From positions 3,286,001-3,350,000 of the forward strand of contig NZ_CP044344.1 of NCBI RefSeq assembly GCF_008761635.1: 64,000 bases of DNA, written 5' to 3'. The notes beneath the pieces are model-generated. The model did no database searches. It was not told where the DNA came from and worked only from the letters and a program-made list of their open reading frames with translations. This DNA comes from Nocardioides cynanchi. GTDB taxonomy: Bacteria > Actinomycetota > Actinomycetes > Propionibacteriales > Nocardioidaceae. Below are positions 9,998-17,278 of this stretch, one piece after another. The position numbers and the translations under genes are program-made. The number at the start of each line of letters is the position of its first letter. Within the stretch, counting starts at the first letter, position 1.

Positions 9998-11029
9998 ATG
10001 GAGCGGATGACCATCGGCGACTTCGCCCGGGAGGCCGGGCTGACGCCCAAGGCACTGCGCCTGTACGACGAGATGGGTCTGATCGTGCCCGCAGACGTGG
10101 ATGCGGTCAGCGGCTACCGGTACTACGGAGACGACCAGCTCGAGCGGGCCCGGCTGGTCTCGCGGCTGCGCCTGGTCGGGATGCCCCTGGCGCGGATCCA
10201 CAGGGTCGCCGACCTCCCGCGGGAGTCGGCGGCGGCCGAGGTGGCGTCGTACTGGCGCCAGGTCGAGGCCGACACCCGCACGCGTCGGGCCCGGGTGCAC
10301 GCCTTCGTCGCCGAGATGAGAGCGAAGGAGACACACATGAGCGGGATCTCGACCCAGCGGTGCGAGGTGGCCAGCCGACTCGAGCAGGGGCACCGAACCG
10401 AGCAGCGGGACGCCACCCACGCCGGAGAGCGGCTGTGGGTGGTCGCGGACGGCATGGGGACGGGCGGTCACGCTGCCGCCGTGGCGCTGGCTGCCTTCTT
10501 GGCGACCGAGCTGGAGGGGGAGCCGTTGGGTGCGCTCGACGCGGCGGTGGCGCGGGCCCAGCGCGCCGTGGAGTCCCTGCACGGAGGTCTCGTCACGTCC
10601 ACGACGCTGACGGCCGCGTGGCTGCTCGACGACCGGCTGGCGGTGGCCCACATCGGGGACTCGCGGGCGTGCGTGCTGCGCGACGGCGAGCTGATCCGGC
10701 TGACCTCGGACCACACCGAGGTGCAGAGCCTGATCGACGAGGGCTCGCTCACCGAGGAGGAGGCGCGCAGCGATCCGCGGCGCAACCTGCTCAACCGGGC
10801 CCTCGCCGAGGAAGGTCCGGGGGAGGCGGACGTGTTCGTCGTTCCGGTGCGCGACGGTGACCGGATCGTGCTCACCACCGACGGGGTGCACGCCGTGCTC
10901 GAGCCCGAGCGACTGCACGCCCTCCTGGGCAGCGGGACGCCGCAGGAGTCGGTGGACGCCGTCGCGGCCGCGGTCGAGGAGGCGGGCGCGCCGGACAACT
11001 ACTCGGTCGTGGTCGCCGACCTCGCCTGA
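9998..11029 (+). CDS. MerR-family DNA-binding domain fused to PP2C phosphatase domain
   Basis: A 343-residue two-domain protein. Residues 4-72 are a MerR helix-turn-helix (MTIGDFAREAGLTPKALRLY, then SGYRYYGDDQLERARLV), followed by a coiled dimerisation helix to about 110. Residues 120-343 form a PPM/PP2C Ser/Thr phosphatase: WVVADGMGTGG with Asp151, AHIGDSRACVLRDGELIRLT (~217-236), LLNRALA, VLTTDG with Asp295, and APDNYSVVVADL with Asp333. The metal-binding aspartates appear intact, so catalysis is expected. The phosphatase sits where other MerR proteins carry a ligand-sensing domain, suggesting coupling between protein phosphorylation and transcription. ATG 10007 is an alternative start. Confidence 0.88.
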   Translation: MERMTIGDFAREAGLTPKALRLYDEMGLIVPADVDAVSGYRYYGDDQLERARLVSRLRLVGMPLARIHRVADLPRESAAAEVASYWRQVEADTRTRRARVHAFVAEMRAKETHMSGISTQRCEVASRLEQGHRTEQRDATHAGERLWVVADGMGTGGHAAAVALAAFLATELEGEPLGALDAAVARAQRAVESLHGGLVTSTTLTAAWLLDDRLAVAHIGDSRACVLRDGELIRLTSDHTEVQSLIDEGSLTEEEARSDPRRNLLNRALAEEGPGEADVFVVPVRDGDRIVLTTDGVHAVLEPERLHALLGSGTPQESVDAVAAAVEEAGAPDNYSVVVADLA

Positions 11030-11039
11030 CCGCGCCCGG

Positions 11040-12677
11040 CTAGGCGTGGGCGGGGGCGTGAGGGTCGACCTCGGCCGCCACGCCCTCGTCGTCGACGTCC
11101 GCGGTGTAGTCCGCCTCCGTGGTCTGGTCGACGCCGGGATCGACCTTCGCGGCCCTCAGCACGACCGTCAGCACGATGGTCACCAGGAGGTTGATCAGGA
11201 ACGCGGTCGCGGCGATGTAGACCTTGGTCGACGTACCGGGGAAGAGGGCCAGCGGGCTGCCGAAGTGCGCCTGCACCGGGGAGGCCTGCCGGTAGGCGAC
11301 CACCGTCCCGTAGGCCATCCCCGCGGCCCAGCCGGCCAGCACGCCCCACCGATGGAACCACCGCGTGTAGAGCCCGACCACGATCGCGGGGAAGGTCTGG
11401 AGGATCCAGACGCCGCCCAGCAGCTGCAGGTTGATCGCGAACGACTTCGACAGCGCCAGCACGAAGACCAGCGCGCCGACCTTGACGACGAGCGAGGCGA
11501 TCTTGCTGACCTGCGCCTCCTCGGCCGGGGTGGCGTCGGGCCGGAGGTAGGCCCGGTAGATGTTGCGGGTGAACAGGTTGGCCGCCGCGATCGACATGAT
11601 CGCGGCCGGCACCAGCGCCCCGATCGCGATCGCGGCGTAGCCGACCCCGGCGAACCACGCGGGGAACTCGTTCTCGAACAACTGCGGCACCGCGAGCTGG
11701 GGGTTGGGCGGGTTGCCGGACACGGTCACGCCGGCGGCGACGGCGATGAAGCCGAGCAGGGCCAGGAGCCCGAGCAGGAAGGAGTACGCCGGGAGCAGGG
11801 CCGCGTTTCGGCGGATCACGCCCCGGTTGCGCGTCGACAGGACGCCGGTCACGGAGTGGGGGTACATGAACAGGGCCAGGGCCGAGCCGAGGGCCAGCGA
11901 GGCGTAGGCCCAGTGCAGTGTCGGCGGCGGCATCAGTCCCTTGCCGGCGGCCTGGCCGGAGGCGATCGCGGAGGCGTTGTCGCCGTTGAACTTCGTGAAG
12001 GAGGCGTCGGCGGTGCTGAAGATGTGGCCCCATCCGCCGAGCTTGTGGGGCAGGTAGATCACCGCGACGATGATCACGACGTAGATCAGGACGTCCTTGA
12101 CGAACGCGATCAGCGCCGGTGCCCGCAGCCCCGAGGAGTAGGTGTACGCCGCGAGCACGGCGAAGGCGATGAACAGCGGGAGGTCCTTGAGGAACCAGTT
12201 CCCGCTGCCGCCGAACCCGGCGACCTGGAGCACCGACTGGATGCCGACCAGCTGGAGGGCGATGTACGGCGCGGTGGCCAGGATGCCGGTCACGGCGATC
12301 GCCAGCCCCAGGGTCTTGGACCCGTAGCGGCCGTGCACGAAGTCGGCCGGCGTGACGTATCCGTGCCGGTGGGAGACCGACCAGAGCCGCGGCAGGAACA
12401 CGAAGATGATCGGGTAGGCGACGATCGTGTAGGGGACGGCGAAGAAGCCGGTCACGCTGCCGGCGTACAACGTCGCGGGGACGGCGATGAAGGTGTACGC
12501 CGTGTAGAGGTCGCCACCGATCAGGAACCACGCGACGAAGGTGCCGAAGCCCCGCCCGCCCAGCCCCCACTCGTCGAGGCTGTCGAGGTCGGCCCGGCGC
12601 CAGCGGGCAGCGGCGAAGCCCAGGATCGTGACGACCAGGAACAGGAAGACCAGGACGGTGACGGCGACGGCGCTCAT
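11040..12677 (-). CDS. Sodium:solute symporter (SSS family), MctP-like
   Basis: A 545-residue inner-membrane permease with about 13 hydrophobic segments. Family signatures are the N-terminal DLDSLDEWGLGGRGFGTFVA stretch, YGYVTPADFVHGRYGSKTLG-type loops and the GALVPAAIMSIAAANLFTRN segment near the sodium site. The C-terminal 45 residues are acidic and cytoplasmic. It is translationally coupled (ATGA) to an upstream DUF3311 protein; that pairing is typical of monocarboxylate permeases of the MctP type, so uptake of short organic acids is the likeliest role. Solute specificity cannot be read from sequence. Confidence 0.88.
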   Translation of the reverse strand: MSAVAVTVLVFLFLVVTILGFAAARWRRADLDSLDEWGLGGRGFGTFVAWFLIGGDLYTAYTFIAVPATLYAGSVTGFFAVPYTIVAYPIIFVFLPRLWSVSHRHGYVTPADFVHGRYGSKTLGLAIAVTGILATAPYIALQLVGIQSVLQVAGFGGSGNWFLKDLPLFIAFAVLAAYTYSSGLRAPALIAFVKDVLIYVVIIVAVIYLPHKLGGWGHIFSTADASFTKFNGDNASAIASGQAAGKGLMPPPTLHWAYASLALGSALALFMYPHSVTGVLSTRNRGVIRRNAALLPAYSFLLGLLALLGFIAVAAGVTVSGNPPNPQLAVPQLFENEFPAWFAGVGYAAIAIGALVPAAIMSIAAANLFTRNIYRAYLRPDATPAEEAQVSKIASLVVKVGALVFVLALSKSFAINLQLLGGVWILQTFPAIVVGLYTRWFHRWGVLAGWAAGMAYGTVVAYRQASPVQAHFGSPLALFPGTSTKVYIAATAFLINLLVTIVLTVVLRAAKVDPGVDQTTEADYTADVDDEGVAAEVDPHAPAHA

Positions 12678-12928
12678 CGGCCGCTCCCGCCACGGCGCCG
12701 GTCGGCGACCCTGGACAGGGTGAAGGCGAGCAGGGTGAGCACCGCCGACATCAGGATCATCGCGAACTGGAACCAGTAGAAGAACGGGAAGCCCCACAGC
12801 GTCGGGTCCGTCTTGTCGTACAGCGGCACCCAGAGCGGCAGCACGACGGCCGGCAGCAGGACCACCAGGATCACCGCCCACAGTGCGGTGGGGTGTCGGC
12901 GGGCGGGCGCGGGTGAGTCCTGGGACAT
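12674..12928 (-). CDS. DUF3311 small membrane protein, symporter partner
   Basis: An 84-residue protein with two hydrophobic helices (about residues 16-36 and 48-70) separated by the conserved LWVPLYDKTDPTLWGFPFFYW loop, the hallmark of DUF3311. These small proteins are almost always encoded immediately upstream of an SSS symporter and are thought to assist it, like the small subunits of acetate and pyruvate permeases. GGAGG stands upstream of ATG 12928, and the stop overlaps the symporter start by 4 bases. Confidence 0.85.
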   Translation of the reverse strand: MSQDSPAPARRHPTALWAVILVVLLPAVVLPLWVPLYDKTDPTLWGFPFFYWFQFAMILMSAVLTLLAFTLSRVADRRRGGSGR

Positions 12929-13102
12929 GGCAACCTCCGAGTCGGTCTGAACCAGGCACGACCCTAATCACGGGACCGCCGACGGGGAAGGCCGAGAACC
13001 CTCACCCCCGGGCGTCGTACGTCGTCCGGGTTTGAGGTGCGCGGCACGGGGTACGGGCCGGCGTACCACGGGGACTCGTTCGCATCATTGGGGAGGTCCG
13101 CC

Positions 13103-13342
13103 GTGGACTGGTGGAGCCAGGCGTCATGCCTGAAGGAAGATCCGGAGCTGTTCTTCCCGGTGGGGACCCGAGGGCCGGCGGTCCTCCAGGTCGAGGAGGC
13201 CCGGCAGGTCTGCCGGCGCTGCCTGGTCCGCACCCAGTGCCTCGAGTGGGCCATCGCCAGTGGACCTGACCACGGCGTCTGGGGCGGGCTCGACGCCGAG
13301 GAGCGTCGTCAGCTGAAGCGGAGCCGGGCCCAGGTGAGCTGA
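13103..13342 (+). CDS. WhiB-family [4Fe-4S] transcription factor (WhiB1/WblE-like)
   Basis: A 79-residue Wbl protein. Cluster ligands are Cys9, Cys37, Cys40 and Cys46, and the turn GVWGG is at residues 58-62 followed by a basic C-terminus (RRQLKRSR). The opening DWWSQASCLKEDPELFFPVG is like the WhiB1/WblE group, which binds the major sigma factor and senses nitric oxide or oxygen. GTG 13103 is chosen over an earlier in-frame ATG because GGGAGG lies 6-7 bases upstream and Wbl proteins typically begin with M-D-W. It stands alone between the divergent symporter operon and the convergent YCII gene. Confidence 0.92.
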   Translation: MDWWSQASCLKEDPELFFPVGTRGPAVLQVEEARQVCRRCLVRTQCLEWAIASGPDHGVWGGLDAEERRQLKRSRAQVS

Positions 13343-13346
13343 CGGC

Positions 13347-13628
13347 TCACAGGTCGGCGAGCGCCCGGTGCCGGGTCACCGGGTTCCACTCGTGCACCCC
13401 CGCCACCTCGACGCCGGGCGCCGCGTAGTAGGGGTCGGCGGCGATGATCGCGTCGACCTCCGCGCGGTCGTCCGCCAGGAACACCAGCAGGGCGCCCGAC
13501 TCGTCGGACCAGGGTCCGGCCGCCAGGAGGCGCCCGTCGGCGGCCAGCTCGGCCAGCCGTTCACGGTGGGCGGGCCGGTGGTCCAGGCGGGCCGGGTCGT
13601 CGGAGAAGGACAGCTGGACGGCGAACAT
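13347..13628 (-). CDS. YCII-related domain protein
   Basis: A 93-residue cytoplasmic protein of the YciI family (ferredoxin-like alpha-beta fold). It begins MFAVQLSFSDDP and has the family pattern HRERLAELAADGRLLAAGPW, LLVFLADDRAEVDAIIAADPY and VAGVHEWNPV. These proteins are often said to act as small enzymes or regulators but most have no known function. It is convergent with whiB (4-base gap) and divergent from the broken globin gene (51 bases). Confidence 0.82.
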   Translation of the reverse strand: MFAVQLSFSDDPARLDHRPAHRERLAELAADGRLLAAGPWSDESGALLVFLADDRAEVDAIIAADPYYAAPGVEVAGVHEWNPVTRHRALADL

Positions 13629-13679
13629 GTGGCCATCGTAGGCATCGGGTGCGTCGTACCCCGCGGCTAGGCTGGCGTC

Positions 13680-14138
13680 GTGGTCGACCCGGTGCCGTCG
13701 CTGTTCGAGTAGGCCGGTGGCGAGCCCGCCGTCCGACGCCTGATCGACGCGTTCTACGACCGCGTCGAGGCCGACGACCTGCTGTCGCCGTTCTTCCCGG
13801 GTGGGGTGAGCGAGCAGCACCGCGCCCACGTCACGGTCTGGTGGGTCGAGGTGCTCGGCGGGCCGTCGACCTACACCGAGCAGCTCGGGGGTTACGAGTC
13901 GATGCTGGCCCACCACCGCGATCTCGGCATCACCGCCGAGCAGCGGCTCCGGTTCGCATCGCTGATGAGCCGGGCCGCGGACGACGCGGCACTCCCGGCC
14001 GACCCCGAGTTCCGCGCGGCGCTCGTGGGCTATCTCGAGTGGGGCACCCGGATCGCGATGCACAACTCGCAGCCCGGCGCCGAGGTCGTGGAGCACGCGC
14101 CCGTGCCGCGCTGGGGCTGGGGCGTCGCGCCGCCGTAA
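13680..14138 (+). pseudogene. Truncated haemoglobin (group II-like) interrupted by an amber codon
   Basis: Starting at GTG 13680 the frame reads MVDPVPSLFE, then TAG at 13710-13712, then continues uninterrupted as AGGEPAVRRLIDAFYDRVEADDLLSPFFPGG and a full globin (YTEQLGGYESMLAHHRDLGI with the probable proximal His; C-terminal VPRWGWGVAPP). Family members carry an aromatic residue where the TAG stands, so one base change (TGG or TAC to TAG) explains it. The third-position G/C bias of real coding continues on both sides. The final TAA also replaces what looks like a Tyr codon: it is followed by CGT CCC TGA, recalling a PPYRP ending. A short product could start at GTG 13806 but would lack the A-B helices. 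A sequencing error is possible. Confidence 0.75.
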
Positions 14139-14191
14139 CGTCCCTGATGCCCGGCGGCGCTCTCGGTGCCCGCCGGCGCGGTGACAGGGGG

Positions 14192-14271
14192 CGGCTTTCC
14201 CCGGTTCACCGGTGAAATCGTCGCTCCCCAGCCGAAATTTCGGCAGGGAAGCAGAGGTTTCGGCTGGGAAG
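14192..14271. repeat. Two-module palindromic repeat, intergenic copy
   Basis: Module Q (about 14192-14217, with the palindrome TTCACCGGTGAA) is followed by module P (about 14221-14271: CAGCCGAAATTTCGGCAGGGA, then GGTTTCGGCTGGGAAG). The same two modules occur in reverse order inside hutF at 17376-17457. It lies between the globin pseudogene and the convergent DUF1992 gene, where hairpins could also serve as a terminator. Confidence 0.65.
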
Positions 14272-14306
14272 TCAGGCCCCGGAGCGGTCGGGTCGGGACT
14301 GTTGCG

Positions 14307-14864
14307 TCAGCGGCTGCGGCGGAACCAGCGACGGCGCGGGGCCGGCGCGGGGGCGGGGCGGGCCAGCTCGGCGGCGGCCCGCGCCCGATCGGCCTCTGCG
14401 GCACGGCGGCGAGCCAGGCGGCGTTCGCGCCAGGCGTCCACCTCGGCGTCGACGTCGCGGGGCATCGTGACCAGCGGAGGGCCGTCGACCGGCGTGTAGC
14501 GCGCGTGCAGGACCCGGGCGTTGAAGTCCTCGAGCAGGCGCCGGACCTCGGACTCGGCGGTGTGACGGTCGAGCGCCGCGTCGAGCTCGGCGTCGTCCTT
14601 GCGGAGCTGGAGGGCGGGCGGGAGGACGCTGATCTTCTCGCGCTCGACCAGCTTCTTGATCCACCAGTCGGGGTCGTGCTGGGCGCCGAGGCCCTCGATC
14701 GGCTTGCCGGCGCCGGGCAGGTTGTCGAAGTCCCCGCGCTTCATCGCCTCCTGGATCTGGAGGTCGACCCACCGGTCCTGGCGCTGGATCCGCTGGGCCG
14801 CGGCGGCCCGCCCGGTGCGCTCGTCGCGCTCCGGTGTGCGGTCGAGGGACTCCGAGTCACCCAT
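14307..14864 (-). CDS. DUF1992 (DnaJ homologue C28-like) protein
   Basis: A 185-residue protein whose middle is the DUF1992 domain: WVDLQIQEAMKRGDFDNL (about 32-49), LPGAGKPIEGL and WWIKKLVEREKISVLPPALQLRKD. The family is found in bacteria and, fused to a J domain, in eukaryotic DNAJC28; no biochemical role is established. The C-terminal 40 residues are an Ala/Arg-rich, probably helical basic tail. ATG 14864 fits the family N-terminus. It is monocistronic, with TspO encoded upstream on the same strand after a 41-base gap. Confidence 0.82.
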   Translation of the reverse strand: MGDSESLDRTPERDERTGRAAAAQRIQRQDRWVDLQIQEAMKRGDFDNLPGAGKPIEGLGAQHDPDWWIKKLVEREKISVLPPALQLRKDDAELDAALDRHTAESEVRRLLEDFNARVLHARYTPVDGPPLVTMPRDVDAEVDAWRERRLARRRAAEADRARAAAELARPAPAPAPRRRWFRRSR

Positions 14865-14905
14865 GTCGACATTTTCTCACGACCCGGGCGGGTTCCCGCC
14901 ACCGG

Positions 14906-15355
14906 TCAGACAGGTTCGCTGACGGCGGCGTTGAGGGCAGTGGCGAAACCCGTCCAGGCGAGGTACGGCGTGAGGAGGGCGGCAGCGGCCGGGGTCTCGC
15001 GCCTCAGGGCGAGGATCTCGGTCGCGAGCACGGTGTCGAGGGCGGCGATCACCACCAGCGAGCTCCGCTTGTCACGGATCCCGAAGAAGGTCCCCGGCCA
15101 TGCGCCGTTCAGGGCGAGCTGGGTGAGGTGGAGCGCCTTGGTGCGGGCGGAGGCGTGCGGGTACATCAGCCAGCCCGCGGCCGCCGTGGCGGCGTACAGC
15201 CCCGACCACACCGGGCCGAACGCCGACGCCGGTGGCGCCCAGCCCGGCCTGCGCAGCCGCCCGTAGGTGTCCGCCGCGTCCCGCGAGGCCAGCCCGCCCA
15301 GTCCGGCCGCGGCGACGACGGGGGCCACGGCGAAGGTCAGGCGTTTGAGGTCCAT
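14906..15355 (-). CDS. TspO/MBR-family membrane protein
   Basis: A 149-residue protein with five hydrophobic segments, the length and topology of TspO tryptophan-rich sensory proteins. The signature YGRLRRPGWAPPASAFGPVW is at about residues 31-50, followed by a W-containing NGAWPGTFFG loop corresponding to the usual N-x-x-W segment. TspO proteins bind porphyrins and affect tetrapyrrole and redox stress responses. ATG 15355 is chosen because the earlier open frame lacks membrane character. Confidence 0.82.
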   Translation of the reverse strand: MDLKRLTFAVAPVVAAAGLGGLASRDAADTYGRLRRPGWAPPASAFGPVWSGLYAATAAAGWLMYPHASARTKALHLTQLALNGAWPGTFFGIRDKRSSLVVIAALDTVLATEILALRRETPAAAALLTPYLAWTGFATALNAAVSEPV

Positions 15356-15462
15356 GCCGGCGAGCCTAGGGCGCCGCTGGGCGGTCGCCTCTCGGATCCG
15401 AGACGTCGGTGGCCGGGTGGCGCGTTGACCCGGCGACCGCGGACCGGTGGACTGTGGGCGTG

Positions 15463-16077
15463 TCAGCCCCGGGAGCCCCAGGATCCACGGTGTACGACGT
15501 CGGCCAGCGGCTTGCGCCGGCGTGCGGTCGGCGAGCCCGACGGCGCCTCGTCGGTGGTGCGGTGGCCGAGGCTGATCGCGCCGACGGGGTCGAAGTCGTC
15601 GGGGATGCCGAACTCCCGGCGAAATGCGCGGTCGTGCTCGGGCGGGATCCCGAAGAAGCAGGCGCCGAGCCCCTCGTCGACCGCGGTCTGGAGGATCAGC
15701 AGGCTCGCCATCGCGGCGTCCATGTGCCAGAACGGCACCGGCCAGCGGGCCTCGTCCTCGTCGGTCCAGCCCTTGTCGGCCTCGGCGTAGCGACTGAGGT
15801 ACGCCGCCTTGCTCGAGCACGGCACGATCAGCACCGGCGCAGTCCGCATGCCCGCCAGCCAGCTGTCCGGCAGCTCGCCGGGGCTCGTGGTGACCGACCA
15901 GAACCGGTCGATGTCGGCGCGATCCTCGAGGACGAGGAACGCCCAGCCCTGGCTGAAGCCCGCGCTCGGAGCGCGCACCGCGTTGGCCAGCGCGCGGTCG
16001 AGGAAGGCGGGGTCGACCGGCTCGTCGGTGTAGTCACGGATCATCCGTCGCCGTCGTACGACGTCCTGGAACTCCAT
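15463..16077 (-). CDS. Nitroreductase-family FMN oxidoreductase
   Basis: A 204-residue flavoprotein of the nitroreductase superfamily. The N-terminal MEFQDVVRRRRMIRDYTDEPVD has the FMN-phosphate-binding arginine cluster; RAPSAGFSQGWAFLVLED (about 39-56) and the C-terminal GIPDDFDPVGAISLGHR segment are typical. Substrates in this superfamily are diverse (nitro compounds, quinones, flavin metabolites), so no specific reaction is claimed. ATG 16077 is only 10 bases from the start of the divergent M20 amidohydrolase gene, so the promoters must overlap each other's coding sequence or give near-leaderless mRNAs. Confidence 0.84.
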   Translation of the reverse strand: MEFQDVVRRRRMIRDYTDEPVDPAFLDRALANAVRAPSAGFSQGWAFLVLEDRADIDRFWSVTTSPGELPDSWLAGMRTAPVLIVPCSSKAAYLSRYAEADKGWTDEDEARWPVPFWHMDAAMASLLILQTAVDEGLGACFFGIPPEHDRAFRREFGIPDDFDPVGAISLGHRTTDEAPSGSPTARRRKPLADVVHRGSWGSRG

Positions 16078-16087
16078 GGGCCTCAGC

Positions 16088-17278
16088 ATGCCTGACGACT
16101 TCGAGCGGATGTGGGCCGAGCTGGCGCCGATCGGGCGGTCCGCGGGCTCGGGTGGCTACTTCCGGCAGCCGTTCACCGCAGCCGAGCAGGAGCTCCGGGC
16201 GTGGTTCGACGAGCAGGCCGCCGCCCGCGACCTGCGGGTCGAGGAGGACCCGTTCGGCAACGCGGTCGCCTGGTGGGAGCCGGGCCCTGGCGGACTATCA
16301 CGATTGCTCGTGGGTTCGCACCTGGACTCGGTGCTGGACGGAGGAGCGTACGACGGACCGCTGGGCGTGGTGTCGTCGTTCGCGGCGCTCGACCGGCTGC
16401 GCGCGCGGGGCGTCGTACCGACGCGTCCGGTCGGGGTGGCGGCGTTCGTGGAGGAGGAGGGGTCGCGGTTCGGTCTGGCCTGCCTCGGCTCGCGCCTGGC
16501 CACGGGGGCGACGACGTGGGCGGTGGCCCGGGAGCTCCGCGACCGGGACGGTACGGCGTTCGGTGACGTGGTCGCGGGCGGCGTGTCCGACCTGCTCGAC
16601 GGCGTCGGCTGCTACGTGGAGCTGCACGTCGAGCAGGGACGCGACCTCGTCGACCGCGGTCGGGCGATCGGGGTGGCGAGCCGGATCTGGCCGCACGGGC
16701 GCTACCGCGTCGACATCGCCGGCACCGCCAACCACGCCGGGACGACCCGGATGGAGGACCGGCGCGACCCGATGCTCACCTACGCGATGACCGCGCTGGC
16801 AGCCAACAAGCAGGCGCGGGTGACCGGGCAACGGGCCACGTTCGGGCGGCTCGAGACCTCGCCCAACTCGACCAACTCCGTGCCCTCGGCGGTCACCGCG
16901 TGGCTGGACGTCCGCGCCGAGACCGACGCGCACCTCGCCGACCTGGTCGCGACGATCACGCGGCAGGCGGAGGAGCGCGCCGAGCGGGACGGTACGACGC
17001 TCACGGTCACCGCCGAGTCGGTCTCCGGCGCCACCGAGTTCGATGCCGACCTGGCCGCCCGGATCGCCGCCGACCACGCGGAGGGCGACTGGCCGGTGAT
17101 CGCCACCCAGGCCGGGCACGACGCCGGGATCCTGTCCGCACGGGGGTTCCCCAGCGCGATGCTCTTCGTCCGCAACCCGACCGGGGTGTCGCACTCACCG
17201 GCCGAGCACGCCGAGGTGGCCGACTGCCTGGCCGGGGTCGACGCCCTGGCCGAGACCATCGAGCGGCTGGCCACATGA
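16088..17278 (+). CDS. M20-family amidohydrolase of the hut cluster (allantoate amidohydrolase-like)
   Basis: A 396-residue dinuclear-metal hydrolase of the AllC/N-carbamoyl-amino-acid hydrolase group. Metal ligands are seen at His78 and Asp80 (GSHLDSV), Asp89 (GGAYDGPLG), Glu123/124 (FVEEEGSRFG) and a later His in LHVEQG; the dimerisation domain contains NHAGTTRMEDRRDP. It is first in an operon with hutF and hutI (4-base overlaps). HutF makes N-formyl-L-glutamate, and no classical HutG is in the window, so this enzyme may perform the final deformylation to glutamate. The same gene order is remembered from Streptomyces. ATG 16088 matches relatives better than ATG 16076. Confidence 0.83.
   Translation: MPDDFERMWAELAPIGRSAGSGGYFRQPFTAAEQELRAWFDEQAAARDLRVEEDPFGNAVAWWEPGPGGLSRLLVGSHLDSVLDGGAYDGPLGVVSSFAALDRLRARGVVPTRPVGVAAFVEEEGSRFGLACLGSRLATGATTWAVARELRDRDGTAFGDVVAGGVSDLLDGVGCYVELHVEQGRDLVDRGRAIGVASRIWPHGRYRVDIAGTANHAGTTRMEDRRDPMLTYAMTALAANKQARVTGQRATFGRLETSPNSTNSVPSAVTAWLDVRAETDAHLADLVATITRQAEERAERDGTTLTVTAESVSGATEFDADLAARIAADHAEGDWPVIATQAGHDAGILSARGFPSAMLFVRNPTGVSHSPAEHAEVADCLAGVDALAETIERLAT

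Noticed and set aside
10857..12779. 640-codon plus-strand open frame opposite the symporter
   Set aside because: Shadow of the symporter and DUF3311 genes, rich in Arg/Gly/Asp/Gln with no domain.
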